Source of the DNA: Pelodictyon phaeoclathratiforme BU-1
Lineage (GTDB): Bacteria > Bacteroidota > Chlorobiia > Chlorobiales > Chlorobiaceae
Assembly: GCF_000020645.1 (NCBI RefSeq)
Contig: NC_011060.1
Location: 246,501 to 310,500 of the forward strand
Direction of reading: 5' to 3'
DNA length: 64,000 bases
Both the position numbers and the translations under genes were made by a program. This document shows positions 1-7,205 of this stretch, in pieces. Within the stretch, counting starts at the first letter, position 1. Every line of letters starts with the position of its first letter. The notes below the pieces were generated by a model. The model did no database searches. It was not told where the DNA came from and saw nothing but the letters and a program-made list of their open reading frames with translations.

Positions 1-138
1 GGCGATGGCAAGCCCCTCTTCGTACATGCCAATAGTGTTTTCGAGGCCGGTTTCCGGATTTTCGATATTCCGGGTGATCTCTTCGAGTCGTGAGATCAGC
101 TCTTCAATAGGGAGTTTTCCGGTGTGGGTTGTTGCCAT
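1..138 (-). CDS. xseB: Exodeoxyribonuclease VII small subunit, 5' part (cut by window edge)
   Basis: Read on the minus strand from the ATG at 138, the first 46 codons give MATTHTGKLPIEELISRLEE and continue with IENPETGLENTIGMYEEGLAIA. This is the helical-hairpin signature of XseB (a LEEI..LE..E.gLE..l.lYEEG.ala pattern). The small subunit pairs with XseA to degrade single-stranded DNA in the cytoplasm. About 46 of the usual 65-85 residues are visible; the rest lies outside the window. It is divergent from obg, with 72 bp between the two starts. No clear ribosome-binding site is seen before the ATG. The family call is by pattern only. Confidence 0.8.
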   Translation of the reverse strand, partial: MATTHTGKLPIEELISRLEEITRNIENPETGLENTIGMYEEGLAIA

Positions 139-210
139 GATGTTTCAGTATTTAGATGTTGTGTACCAAAATAGAGAAAGAGAAAGATTATTCAAAAGGC
201 AGGTGTGTGA

Positions 211-1224
211 GTGAAGTTTGTTGATAGTGCGTCGATTTTTGTTCATGCTGGAGACGGCGGAAAAGGGTGTGTCAGTTTTCGGAGGGAGAAGTTTGTGCCA
301 AAAGGTGGCCCGGATGGTGGAGATGGCGGTCGGGGAGGCCATGTATGGCTGAGAACCAATCGGCAGTTGACCACTCTTCTCGATTTCAAATATAAAAAGA
401 AGTATATCGCTGTTCGCGGTGTGCATGGTCAGGGCGCCCGTAAAACAGGCAGGGATGGGGCCGATGTTGTTATTGATGTCCCCTGCGGTACCATTGTCAG
501 AAATGGTGAAACCAACGAAATTATTGCCGACCTGACTGGCGAGGATCAGGAAATCTTGATTGCGAGAGGTGGCAAAGGGGGGCGGGGAAACCAGCACTTC
601 GCAACACCAACCCGACAGGCGCCCCGATATGCCGAGCCGGGTCAGAAGGGTGAGCTGCTTATGCTCAACATGGAGTTGAAGCTTATGGCTGATGTTGGTC
701 TGGTTGGATTTCCCAATGCGGGCAAGTCAACACTGATTTCGGTGATCAGCGCGGCCAAGCCAAAAATTGCCGATTATCCCTTTACAACACTGGTTCCCAA
801 TTTGGGCATTGTGCGCTACGAGGAGTACAAATCGTTTGTGATGGCTGATATTCCGGGAATTATCGAGGGTGCGGCAGAGGGAAAAGGGCTAGGTCTCCAG
901 TTTCTTCGTCATATTGAGCGTACAAAAATACTTGCCATTCTTATTGCGGCTGATTCACCTGATATTGCTGATGAATATCATACCCTTCTTGGGGAGCTTG
1001 AAAAATTTGAGAAGGAACTGCTCGATAAACCAAGGTTAGTGGTTGTGACGAAAATGGATATTGCCGCTGAAGATCTTGAAATTCCCACGCTTGAGGAGGG
1101 AGTCAGGGTTCTTTCGATTTCAGCCGTATCCGGCCAGGGGCTTAAAGAGCTCAAGGATGAACTCTGGAGAGAGGTTTCGGGTCGTATCAGGGCTGCAGAA
1201 CCGTTGGATGAGAGTCTCGGCTGA
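211..1224 (+). CDS. obg: GTPase Obg/CgtA (ribosome assembly)
   Basis: 337 aa. The N-terminal glycine-rich Obg fold (about residues 1-158: [35 protein letters not shown]) is followed by a G domain with G1 GFPNAGKST (near 167), G3 [10 protein letters not shown]4 TKMD and G5 SAVSGQG. The protein ends soon after G5, so the C-terminal OCT domain of some homologues is absent. Obg binds the 50S subunit and acts in late ribosome assembly and stress signalling. The start is GTG at 211, with AAAAGGCAGG just upstream. The next gene begins 3 bp after the stop, suggesting co-transcription with the acetyltransferase and HPr genes. Confidence 0.96.
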   Translation: MKFVDSASIFVHAGDGGKGCVSFRREKFVPKGGPDGGDGGRGGHVWLRTNRQLTTLLDFKYKKKYIAVRGVHGQGARKTGRDGADVVIDVPCGTIVRNGETNEIIADLTGEDQEILIARGGKGGRGNQHFATPTRQAPRYAEPGQKGELLMLNMELKLMADVGLVGFPNAGKSTLISVISAAKPKIADYPFTTLVPNLGIVRYEEYKSFVMADIPGIIEGAAEGKGLGLQFLRHIERTKILAILIAADSPDIADEYHTLLGELEKFEKELLDKPRLVVVTKMDIAAEDLEIPTLEEGVRVLSISAVSGQGLKELKDELWREVSGRIRAAEPLDESLG

Positions 1225-1226
1225 TT

Positions 1227-1694
1227 ATGCAACAAGCTGAACTCTATGTCAGGTATGCGCGTCTGGCTGACGCCTCGGCTATTGCCGCTATCACCGCAGA
1301 GTATGCGCGTCAGGGAATCATGCTGGAGCGCTCCGGTGATAATATTGTTGAAAATATTCGTAACTTTTTTGTCGCTGAGTACAATGGCGAAGTGATAGGT
1401 TGTTGTGCTATTGCATTCTATACCCTGAAGCTTGCTGAAATACGCTCACTCGCGGTATTTAACCGCTATAAAATGAGGGGTATAGGGCGGAGGCTGGTCG
1501 AAAAGGCGGAGTCGGTGTTACATGAAGAGGGGGTTGAGGAGGTTTTTGTTCTGACACTCAGCCGTGAGTTTTTCCGTCGTCTTGGATACAGCGAAATCAA
1601 GAAAGAGTATTTTCCTCAAAAAATATGGAGGGATTGTACTCATTGCCCAAAGCTTATGGCCTGCGATGAAATTGCGATGGTGAAAAAATTGTAA
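1227..1694 (+). CDS. GNAT N-acetyltransferase, ArgA-like short N-acetylglutamate synthase
   Basis: 155 aa single GNAT domain. Residues 30-80 hold the ERSGDNIVENIRNFFVAEY and GEVIGCCAI strands. The acetyl-CoA loop follows: EIRSLAVFNRYKMRGIGRRL, with a (Q/R)xxGxG/A-type RGIGRRL. The C-terminal KIWRDCTHCPKLMACDEIAM, with three cysteines, is typical of stand-alone ArgA-type N-acetylglutamate synthases that make the first arginine-pathway intermediate. That substrate is inferred from the tail motif, not proven. The gene starts 3 bp after the obg stop. The upstream spacing is too short for a separate promoter, so translation is probably coupled to obg. Confidence 0.8.
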   Translation: MQQAELYVRYARLADASAIAAITAEYARQGIMLERSGDNIVENIRNFFVAEYNGEVIGCCAIAFYTLKLAEIRSLAVFNRYKMRGIGRRLVEKAESVLHEEGVEEVFVLTLSREFFRRLGYSEIKKEYFPQKIWRDCTHCPKLMACDEIAMVKKL

Positions 1695-1724
1695 CTTAAT
1701 TACACAAAATGGTATAGGAAATTC

Positions 1725-1991
1725 GTGATTGTTCAGGAAGTTATCGTTAAAAACAAGGCAGGGCTGCATACCAGACCTGCGGCTGCGGTTGTCAAACTCG
1801 CATCCCGTTTCAAATCAGATTTTTTTATTGAGATGCAGGGTGTTGAAATTAATGCGAAGTCCATTATTGGTGTCATGAGTCTTGCGGCTCCGAAGGGTAC
1901 CCGGTTGACGCTTAAGCTGGATGGCGAGGATGCTGCTGAGGCTTCCCGTCAGTTGGTTGAGTTTTTTGAGCAGGGTTTTGGAGAGGTATAG
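1725..1991 (+). CDS. HPr-family phosphocarrier protein
   Basis: 88 aa, the normal HPr length. The phosphorylation histidine is His15 in AGLHTRPAAA. The regulatory serine is Ser46 in NAKSIIGVMSLAA. Both sites are intact, so the protein could accept phosphate from EI or be regulated by an HPr kinase. Green sulfur bacteria are not sugar transporters by trade, so a regulatory role is more likely than sugar uptake; that is inference. The start is GTG at 1725 with AGGAAATTC upstream. The stop at 1991 lies 2 bp before the TTG of the first glycosyltransferase, which ties HPr to the polysaccharide operon. Confidence 0.93.
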   Translation: MIVQEVIVKNKAGLHTRPAAAVVKLASRFKSDFFIEMQGVEINAKSIIGVMSLAAPKGTRLTLKLDGEDAAEASRQLVEFFEQGFGEV

Positions 1992-1993
1992 CG

Positions 1994-3133
1994 TTGCGCA
2001 TTGCCTTCATATCCCCTTTTTTTCCACTGAAGGGAGGAATCGCCCGCTTCAGTGGAATGTTGAGGGATGCCCTTCAAGACCGGGGATATGATGTTACTCC
2101 TGTTGCGTTCAGGGCTCTCTACCCCGATTTTTTGGTCAAGGGTGGAGTTGAAGAGGCTCAGGGAGCAGATCTCACCTTTTTTAATGAGTCGCGTCTGGTA
2201 CTGTTCAACCCCATTTCCTGGTTTGGAGCGATACGACATCTCCGGTCACTGAAACCAGATCTGCTTCTTGTGGCTTACTGGAGCGGATTTCTGGCACCGC
2301 TTTTTTTTACGATACGTCGTCTGACCGGTATCAGGATGGTGGTGCTGCTCCATAACCTCTCTTCACATGAATCATTTTTATTCGACCCACTTATGCAGAG
2401 GCTGCTGGCTGCTTCCGCCGATGGATTTTTGACCCTTTCGGAGGCTGTTACCAAAACGGTGCAGAGAGCTCTGCCTGAAATCCCTTTGCTGCAGCTTTTT
2501 CATCCCCTCTATGAGCCGGATGGGGAGCACTCTTCGGTGCAGGATGCACGTCAGGCGCTCAAGCTCGACGCTCACTCTCCGGTGCTGCTTTTTTTTGGTT
2601 ATGTGCGCCATTACAAGGGGCTCGACACCATGCTTCGTGCCATGCCAGCGATTCTGCAGCGGGATCCCGCGCTTCGTCTTGTCGTTGCCGGACAGTTTCA
2701 TGAGGATCATGGTATCTATCGCAAGCTTGTTGCGCAGCTTGGCATCGAAGGAAACGTCGATTTTTACCCCGGTTACGTTTCCACTGAACGCAGTGCCCTC
2801 TTTTTTGCTGCGGCAGACGCTGTTGTACTTCCCTATCGCAGTGCAACGCAGTCGGGAGTGGTGCAACTTGCTTATGGCCACGGTTTGCCCGTGATCGTCA
2901 CACCGGCAGGCGCCCTTCCCGAGATGGTTCGCCCTGGTAAAACAGGCTGGGTTGCCCCTGACTGTTCGGCTGAGGGGTTTGCCGGGGCAGTCGGTGAGTT
3001 TCTCAATCGTCGTGACAAGCATGAGCTTGAGGCGATGCGCCCGGCTATAGAAGCTTTCCGGCGTCACTTTTCCTGGGAGGTTTTTGCAGAACAGGCCGGG
3101 CATTTTCTTGAAGCAAGAGCTGTACGGAGGTGA
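1994..3133 (+). CDS. Glycosyltransferase family 4 (GT-B fold)
   Basis: 379 aa. The N-terminal half opens with RIAFISPFFPLKGGIARF, a GT4 acceptor domain with the glycine-rich GGIARF loop. The C-terminal half has the nucleotide-sugar side: VLLFFGYVRHYKGLDTML, then DAVVLPYRSATQSGVVQLAY and PVIVTPAGALPEMV, where the donor-binding E-x7-E-like region lies. No signal peptide is seen, so it probably works on the cytoplasmic face, adding a sugar to a lipid-linked glycan. The start is TTG at 1994, 2 bp after HPr. The stop TGA at 3131-3133 overlaps the next ATG. The sugar and acceptor cannot be read from sequence. Confidence 0.9.
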   Translation: MRIAFISPFFPLKGGIARFSGMLRDALQDRGYDVTPVAFRALYPDFLVKGGVEEAQGADLTFFNESRLVLFNPISWFGAIRHLRSLKPDLLLVAYWSGFLAPLFFTIRRLTGIRMVVLLHNLSSHESFLFDPLMQRLLAASADGFLTLSEAVTKTVQRALPEIPLLQLFHPLYEPDGEHSSVQDARQALKLDAHSPVLLFFGYVRHYKGLDTMLRAMPAILQRDPALRLVVAGQFHEDHGIYRKLVAQLGIEGNVDFYPGYVSTERSALFFAAADAVVLPYRSATQSGVVQLAYGHGLPVIVTPAGALPEMVRPGKTGWVAPDCSAEGFAGAVGEFLNRRDKHELEAMRPAIEAFRRHFSWEVFAEQAGHFLEARAVRR

Positions 3134-3972
3134 TGACCTCTCCGTTGAGCTGCATCGTGGTGCTGAACTGGAACGGCGCAAAGGATACGCTTGCCTGTCT
3201 GGATTCGCTTGCGGCACTGATCTCACCATCCTGCAGGGTGCTTGTTGTCGATAATGGATCGACTGATGGCTCTCCGGAAAAGATACGGGAGCGCTTTCCG
3301 GCTGTTGAGCTTCTTCTCCTGCCGGTCAATATCGGCTATGCTGGGGGCAACAATGCCGGATTCAGAAGGGTTATGGAGCTGAAGGCTGAATTCGTGATCT
3401 TTCTGAACAACGATACTCTTGTGGAGAGCAGTTTTTATACTCCATTGATCGATACCCTGCAGTGCAACCCTGGGGCAGGAATAGCCGTACCGAAAATTTA
3501 TTATTCGGATCGTCCGGAGAGGCTCTGGTACGCCGGTGGTGTTGTCAACCTTTCGACCGGCCTTATCCGCCATGTCGGGTTGCGGAAAAAAGATGCTCCC
3601 GATTTTGATCGTCCGGCTCTTACCGGTTACGCTACAGGCTGCTGTTTCGCAATGCGTTGTCGTGATTTCGATAGTGTTGGCGGGTTTGATGAAACGTTCG
3701 GGATGTATGCCGAGGATGTCGATCTCTCCCTGCGGGTTCGCGCTCGGGGTATGAGTATCAATTATGTGCCCTCCTCAAGGGTCTGGCACAAGGTTTCGGC
3801 GTCGCTTTCCGGCAGACCGCTGCGGAAACTGCTCAAGAAAAGTATCGGGGCACTTCATCTTTTCAGAAAGCACCGGGCATGGAGCGGTATGGTGCTCTAT
3901 CTGCTTCTGCTTCCCCTGCGTCTTGCCGGCAGTTTTGGTGAAGAGTTGAGGGAAAAAAAGTCCACAACATAA
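3133..3972 (+). CDS. Glycosyltransferase family 2 (GT-A fold, rhamnosyltransferase-like)
   Basis: About 279 aa. IVVLNWNGAKDTLACLDSL near the start and VDNGSTDGSPEKI (around residue 39) are the GT2 donor-binding motifs. FLNNDTL is the DXD-type metal site. GGFDETFGMYAEDVDLSLRV holds the ED catalytic-base motif typical of rhamnosyltransferase-like GT2 enzymes. I choose the ATG at 3133, which overlaps the upstream stop (TGATG); an in-frame GTG sits at 3130 and a TTG at 3145. GGAGG at 3126-3130 is very close to the ATG, so the exact start is unsure. The enzyme is presumed to act in the same glycan pathway as its neighbours. Confidence 0.9.
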   Translation: MTSPLSCIVVLNWNGAKDTLACLDSLAALISPSCRVLVVDNGSTDGSPEKIRERFPAVELLLLPVNIGYAGGNNAGFRRVMELKAEFVIFLNNDTLVESSFYTPLIDTLQCNPGAGIAVPKIYYSDRPERLWYAGGVVNLSTGLIRHVGLRKKDAPDFDRPALTGYATGCCFAMRCRDFDSVGGFDETFGMYAEDVDLSLRVRARGMSINYVPSSRVWHKVSASLSGRPLRKLLKKSIGALHLFRKHRAWSGMVLYLLLLPLRLAGSFGEELREKKSTT

Positions 3973-3994
3973 CCGATCGCACAGGGAAAAACAG

Positions 3995-4561
3995 ATGATG
4001 CAGAACAAGTACAGAACCGTTATTGACAGAGCCTATCTTGACGAACAGGGTCACCTGCTCCGATGGCAAAGAACACTCGAATTTCTGAGAGGCTCCTCAC
4101 TCTCCGGTGCGTCACTTGTCAGCGGGCTCGATCTGGGTGATCGAACCCCGTTTACGGCTTCGCTGGAGCAGCATTTTGAATGTCCGTTCGAGAACACAAC
4201 AGTCGATCTCGACCTTGAGCCACTTTCGGGCTCCTTCGGGGTTGTGACCGCTTTTGAGGTGCTTGAGCATCTCTACAATCCGCTTCATGCGCTGCTTGAA
4301 GTCAAAGGGCTTCTGGCTGGTGAGCATGCCTGCCTCTTTGTCTCCATGCCGCTTTGGAAACCCTCCATCCTTGCAAGTTCCGACCATTTTCATGAGATGA
4401 CGCGCTCTGAAGCGCTCTCGCTGTTCACACGTGCCGGGTTTACCGTTCTCCGAAGTGCGGAGTTTCGTATCCGTCACCCGTTGTTTTATCTTACGGGAGT
4501 GAAGCCGCTGCTGCGGGCATGGTATGAAAAAGTGCAGATCTATGAACTTGTCATCCAATAG
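3995..4561 (+). CDS. Class I SAM-dependent methyltransferase, small
   Basis: 188 aa. SGLDLGDRTPFTASL (around residue 45) is a somewhat degenerate SAM motif I. TVDLDLEPLSGSFGVVTAFE is the acidic strand. VTAFEVLEHLYNPLHALLEV is the EVLEHL motif seen in Methyltransf_11/23 enzymes. At 188 aa it is shorter than usual. It may methylate a sugar or glycan terminus, since it lies inside a glycosyltransferase operon; that is inferred from context. ATG at 3995 follows CAGGGAAAAAC. The 3' end overlaps the next gene by about 20 bp. Confidence 0.82.
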   Translation: MMQNKYRTVIDRAYLDEQGHLLRWQRTLEFLRGSSLSGASLVSGLDLGDRTPFTASLEQHFECPFENTTVDLDLEPLSGSFGVVTAFEVLEHLYNPLHALLEVKGLLAGEHACLFVSMPLWKPSILASSDHFHEMTRSEALSLFTRAGFTVLRSAEFRIRHPLFYLTGVKPLLRAWYEKVQIYELVIQ

Positions 4562-5708
4562 GGGAGCGCCTTGCAGTCCGTTCAGGCTTGTCTGGTTTTC
4601 CGAGATACAGTGGGACTTTCTCTCAACCCGGAAGCAGCGCCTCTTGTGCCGCTTTCCGGAGAGTTGGAGCATTCTTTTCATAGAGCCTTTTGCGCTTCGC
4701 CGCCGCCACCACTGGATTCCAGTCAAAAGGGGGCGGGTCTGGGTTGTCACTGTTCCTTTTCTGAAGAGCGTTCCCTTCAGGATAGGGCGCCTGCTCGATC
4801 TTCCTTTGCTGCGCTGGCTTCTCTCCCTGCCCGGAATCCTGCTGATGCTCTTCTGGGTGACGATCCTCGGATTTGGCTCCTCAAACAGAATTATTGGCCT
4901 GAGCAATATCTACTGGGGCAGGGTTGCAGCCCTCCTGCCATGCCGCCTTCGCTTCTATGATGCCAATGATGATCATCTTGCCTTTCCCGACAATCCGCAC
5001 TGGCTGAAGGGCTCTCTTGATCACTATCTTTCGAAGGTTGATCTGCTCTTCAGTGTCAGTCGTGAGCTGACCAGCCGTCTCAGGGTGCCACCCGGCGTTC
5101 GCCTGGTTGATCTTGGCAACGGTGTTGAGTTCAGCCATTTTGCCATCTCCCGTCCTCGCAAGCCGGCCGCTCTTTCCCGCCTCAAGGGGCCAATTCTTGG
5201 CTATGCGGGGGCCATGGACTGGCTTGATAGCTCCCTGATTGCTGCTACTGCCCGTGCATGGCCGGAGTATTCGATTGTGCTACTCGGTCCGGCCTATGAG
5301 AGAGAGTGGTGGCAAAAACAGGCCGCCATCAACGAGCTGCCAAACGTCCACTATTTCGGCAAGATTGAGTACAGCGAACTTCCCGCCTGGGTGCAGCACT
5401 TCGATCTTGCCCTGATGCCGCTCCTTTCAAGTGATCTGAAAAGGGTATCCCATCCCAACAAGCTCTATGAATATGCCGCCGCAGGGGTGCCGGTACTCTC
5501 CATGAACTATTGCAGTGCGGTGGAGCGGGCGCGGGAGGTGCTGCATGTGGCCGTTTCTCAGGAGGAGTTTGTCCGCATGGTGCCGGAAGCTCTTGCTGAC
5601 CGGCGTGTTGAGGCGCGGCAGGCATTTGCCCGGCAGCACAGTTGGGATACGCTTGCTGCCGTCATGGTGCAGGAGCTGGAGAAGGCCTCTCGGGAGAGGA
5701 GTCTGTGA
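4542..5708 (+). CDS. Glycosyltransferase, GT-B fold (group 1-like)
   Basis: 388 aa from the ATG at 4542 (an in-frame ATG at 4524 would add 6 residues). RLVWFSEIQWDFLSTRKQRL opens the protein, a pattern seen in group-1 glycosyltransferases of capsule clusters. A hydrophobic stretch near residues 85-110 could anchor it to the membrane face. The C-terminal half has LGYAGAMDWLD, YSIVLLGPAYE, LPNVHYFGKIEYSELPAW and the donor-site segment SHPNKLYEYAAAGVPVLSM. The gene overlaps the methyltransferase upstream and the flippase GTG downstream, so translation is coupled. Sugar specificity is unknown. Confidence 0.87.
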   Translation: MNLSSNRGAPCSPFRLVWFSEIQWDFLSTRKQRLLCRFPESWSILFIEPFALRRRHHWIPVKRGRVWVVTVPFLKSVPFRIGRLLDLPLLRWLLSLPGILLMLFWVTILGFGSSNRIIGLSNIYWGRVAALLPCRLRFYDANDDHLAFPDNPHWLKGSLDHYLSKVDLLFSVSRELTSRLRVPPGVRLVDLGNGVEFSHFAISRPRKPAALSRLKGPILGYAGAMDWLDSSLIAATARAWPEYSIVLLGPAYEREWWQKQAAINELPNVHYFGKIEYSELPAWVQHFDLALMPLLSSDLKRVSHPNKLYEYAAAGVPVLSMNYCSAVERAREVLHVAVSQEEFVRMVPEALADRRVEARQAFARQHSWDTLAAVMVQELEKASRERSL

Positions 5709-7201
5709 ACCGCAATGCCGTCATAGCCGGTCAGGCGGGCTTCTCCTTTGCCGGATTTCTCTTCGGCCAGACAGCCCGATTCGCCTATAACCTTGTGGTT
5801 GCAAGGTTGCTCGGTGTTGATGCTCTTGGCACCTACGCTCTCGCCATTGCCGTTATCCAGATTGCCGAGGTGCTTGCTGTTGCAGGGCTCGATTCGGGTC
5901 TGCTGCGCTTTGTCAGTTTGCACCGAGATGATCCTCTTCGCCAGAGGGCTGTGATTGGTGCCGCCCTGAAAATGAGCATCACGCTTTCACTCATCGTGGC
6001 GCTCCTGCTGCTTCTCTTTTCAGCGCCGATCTCTACAATCCTCAATGGCAGTAGCCTCCTGCGGCTTGCGATTTGCTGCTATGCTGCGGCAATTCCCTTC
6101 AATGTGGCAACCCTGCTGTTTGGCCATGCCATGCAGGGGTTCCGCCAGCTCAAGCCCAAAATTGTTGCTACACAGATTGTTAGCCCACTGCTTTTGCTTC
6201 TCTTGACTCTTCTCTTCCGTTATACTGCAGGAGAGGATGCCGCCCTCTTTTTTCCCTTTGCACTGGCGGGCGTTGGGGCATTTTTCTGGATTCGTCCCTC
6301 TCTTTCCAGAATCAGCGGGACTCTTCAAGGGGATATTCTCCATGCCCACACAGACAAGGTGATGCTTGCATACGCCATTCCCTTTATGGCGGTCTCACTC
6401 CTGAGCATGATGAGCCATTGGCTTGATGTTATGATGCTTGGTATGCTTACCGATACGGCAACGGTCGGGCTCTATCATCCTGCAGCCAGAACGGCGGGGC
6501 TCATCCGATCAGTCCTCCTTGCCTTTACCGGCATTGCTGCGCCAATGATTGCCGAGCTGCATACGGGGAGGCAGAATGCTGAGATAGGACGGATCTTCAA
6601 GATGGTGACACGCTGGATAGTAACGGTGGTTCTTCCGCCAGCCATACTTTTCATGGTGTTGCCCGAACTGGTGCTTTCGGTTTTCGGCGCCCGCTTTGCT
6701 GCGGAAGGAGCTGTCGCGCTGCTTCTCCTGACGGTTGCCTCATTCCTGCAGGCCAGCTTTGGCCTCTCAGCGACAGTACTTGCCATGACCGGCCATGCGC
6801 GGCTCAGCCTCCTGAACGCTCTTGCTGCCCTTGGCTTGCAGGTGGCGCTCAATTTTCTCCTGATCCCAAAGATGGGTTTGAATGGTGCCGCTCTTGCTAC
6901 CTTGCTGCTTTTTTTGATGCTCTCTGTTCTCCGTCTTGTTGAGATTCGCCGCATCCTGAAGATTCACCCTTTTGGCAAAGCGCTCTGGAAACCCTTTACT
7001 GCCGGATTATCTACAGCCTTACTTCTCATGGCTCTACGCCCGTGGTTGCTTGGCCTGCCACCTTTTGCCGCTCTGGCTGTTTCCGCCCTGTTATCGCTCT
7101 GCAGCTTTACGGTATTGCTGCTGCTCCTGAAGTTGGAAGAGGAGGAGAGAGAGATTATCTTAAAGCACCTGCCCTTTCTTGACAAGAACCCAAAGCCATA
7201 A
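5705..7201 (+). CDS. Polysaccharide flippase, Wzx/MATE-like (MviN/MOP superfamily)
   Basis: About 498 aa, strongly hydrophobic, with about 12-14 predicted membrane helices. It starts with GQAGFSFAGFLFGQTARFAYNLVVARLLGVDALGTYALA, the usual first two helices of MOP-superfamily O-antigen flippases. It would move lipid-linked glycan units across the inner membrane. The start is GTG at 5705, overlapping the upstream TGA and preceded by GAGAGGAG. An upstream in-frame ATG at 5642 lies deep inside the previous gene and is unlikely to be used. The neighbouring glycosyltransferases support a role in surface glycan export. Confidence 0.9.
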   Translation: MNRNAVIAGQAGFSFAGFLFGQTARFAYNLVVARLLGVDALGTYALAIAVIQIAEVLAVAGLDSGLLRFVSLHRDDPLRQRAVIGAALKMSITLSLIVALLLLLFSAPISTILNGSSLLRLAICCYAAAIPFNVATLLFGHAMQGFRQLKPKIVATQIVSPLLLLLLTLLFRYTAGEDAALFFPFALAGVGAFFWIRPSLSRISGTLQGDILHAHTDKVMLAYAIPFMAVSLLSMMSHWLDVMMLGMLTDTATVGLYHPAARTAGLIRSVLLAFTGIAAPMIAELHTGRQNAEIGRIFKMVTRWIVTVVLPPAILFMVLPELVLSVFGARFAAEGAVALLLLTVASFLQASFGLSATVLAMTGHARLSLLNALAALGLQVALNFLLIPKMGLNGAALATLLLFLMLSVLRLVEIRRILKIHPFGKALWKPFTAGLSTALLLMALRPWLLGLPPFAALAVSALLSLCSFTVLLLLLKLEEEEREIILKHLPFLDKNPKP

Positions 7202-7205
7202 CGCT

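Noticed and set aside
145..597. 150-codon minus-strand frame opposite obg
   Set aside because: It is an antisense shadow of a strongly conserved gene and shows no protein family pattern.
2378..3229. 283-codon minus-strand frame opposite the first glycosyltransferase
   Set aside because: Composition is that of a frame shadow; the plus-strand gene has clear GT4 motifs.
4112..4906. 264-codon minus-strand frame
   Set aside because: It crosses the boundary of two real plus-strand genes and has no motifs.
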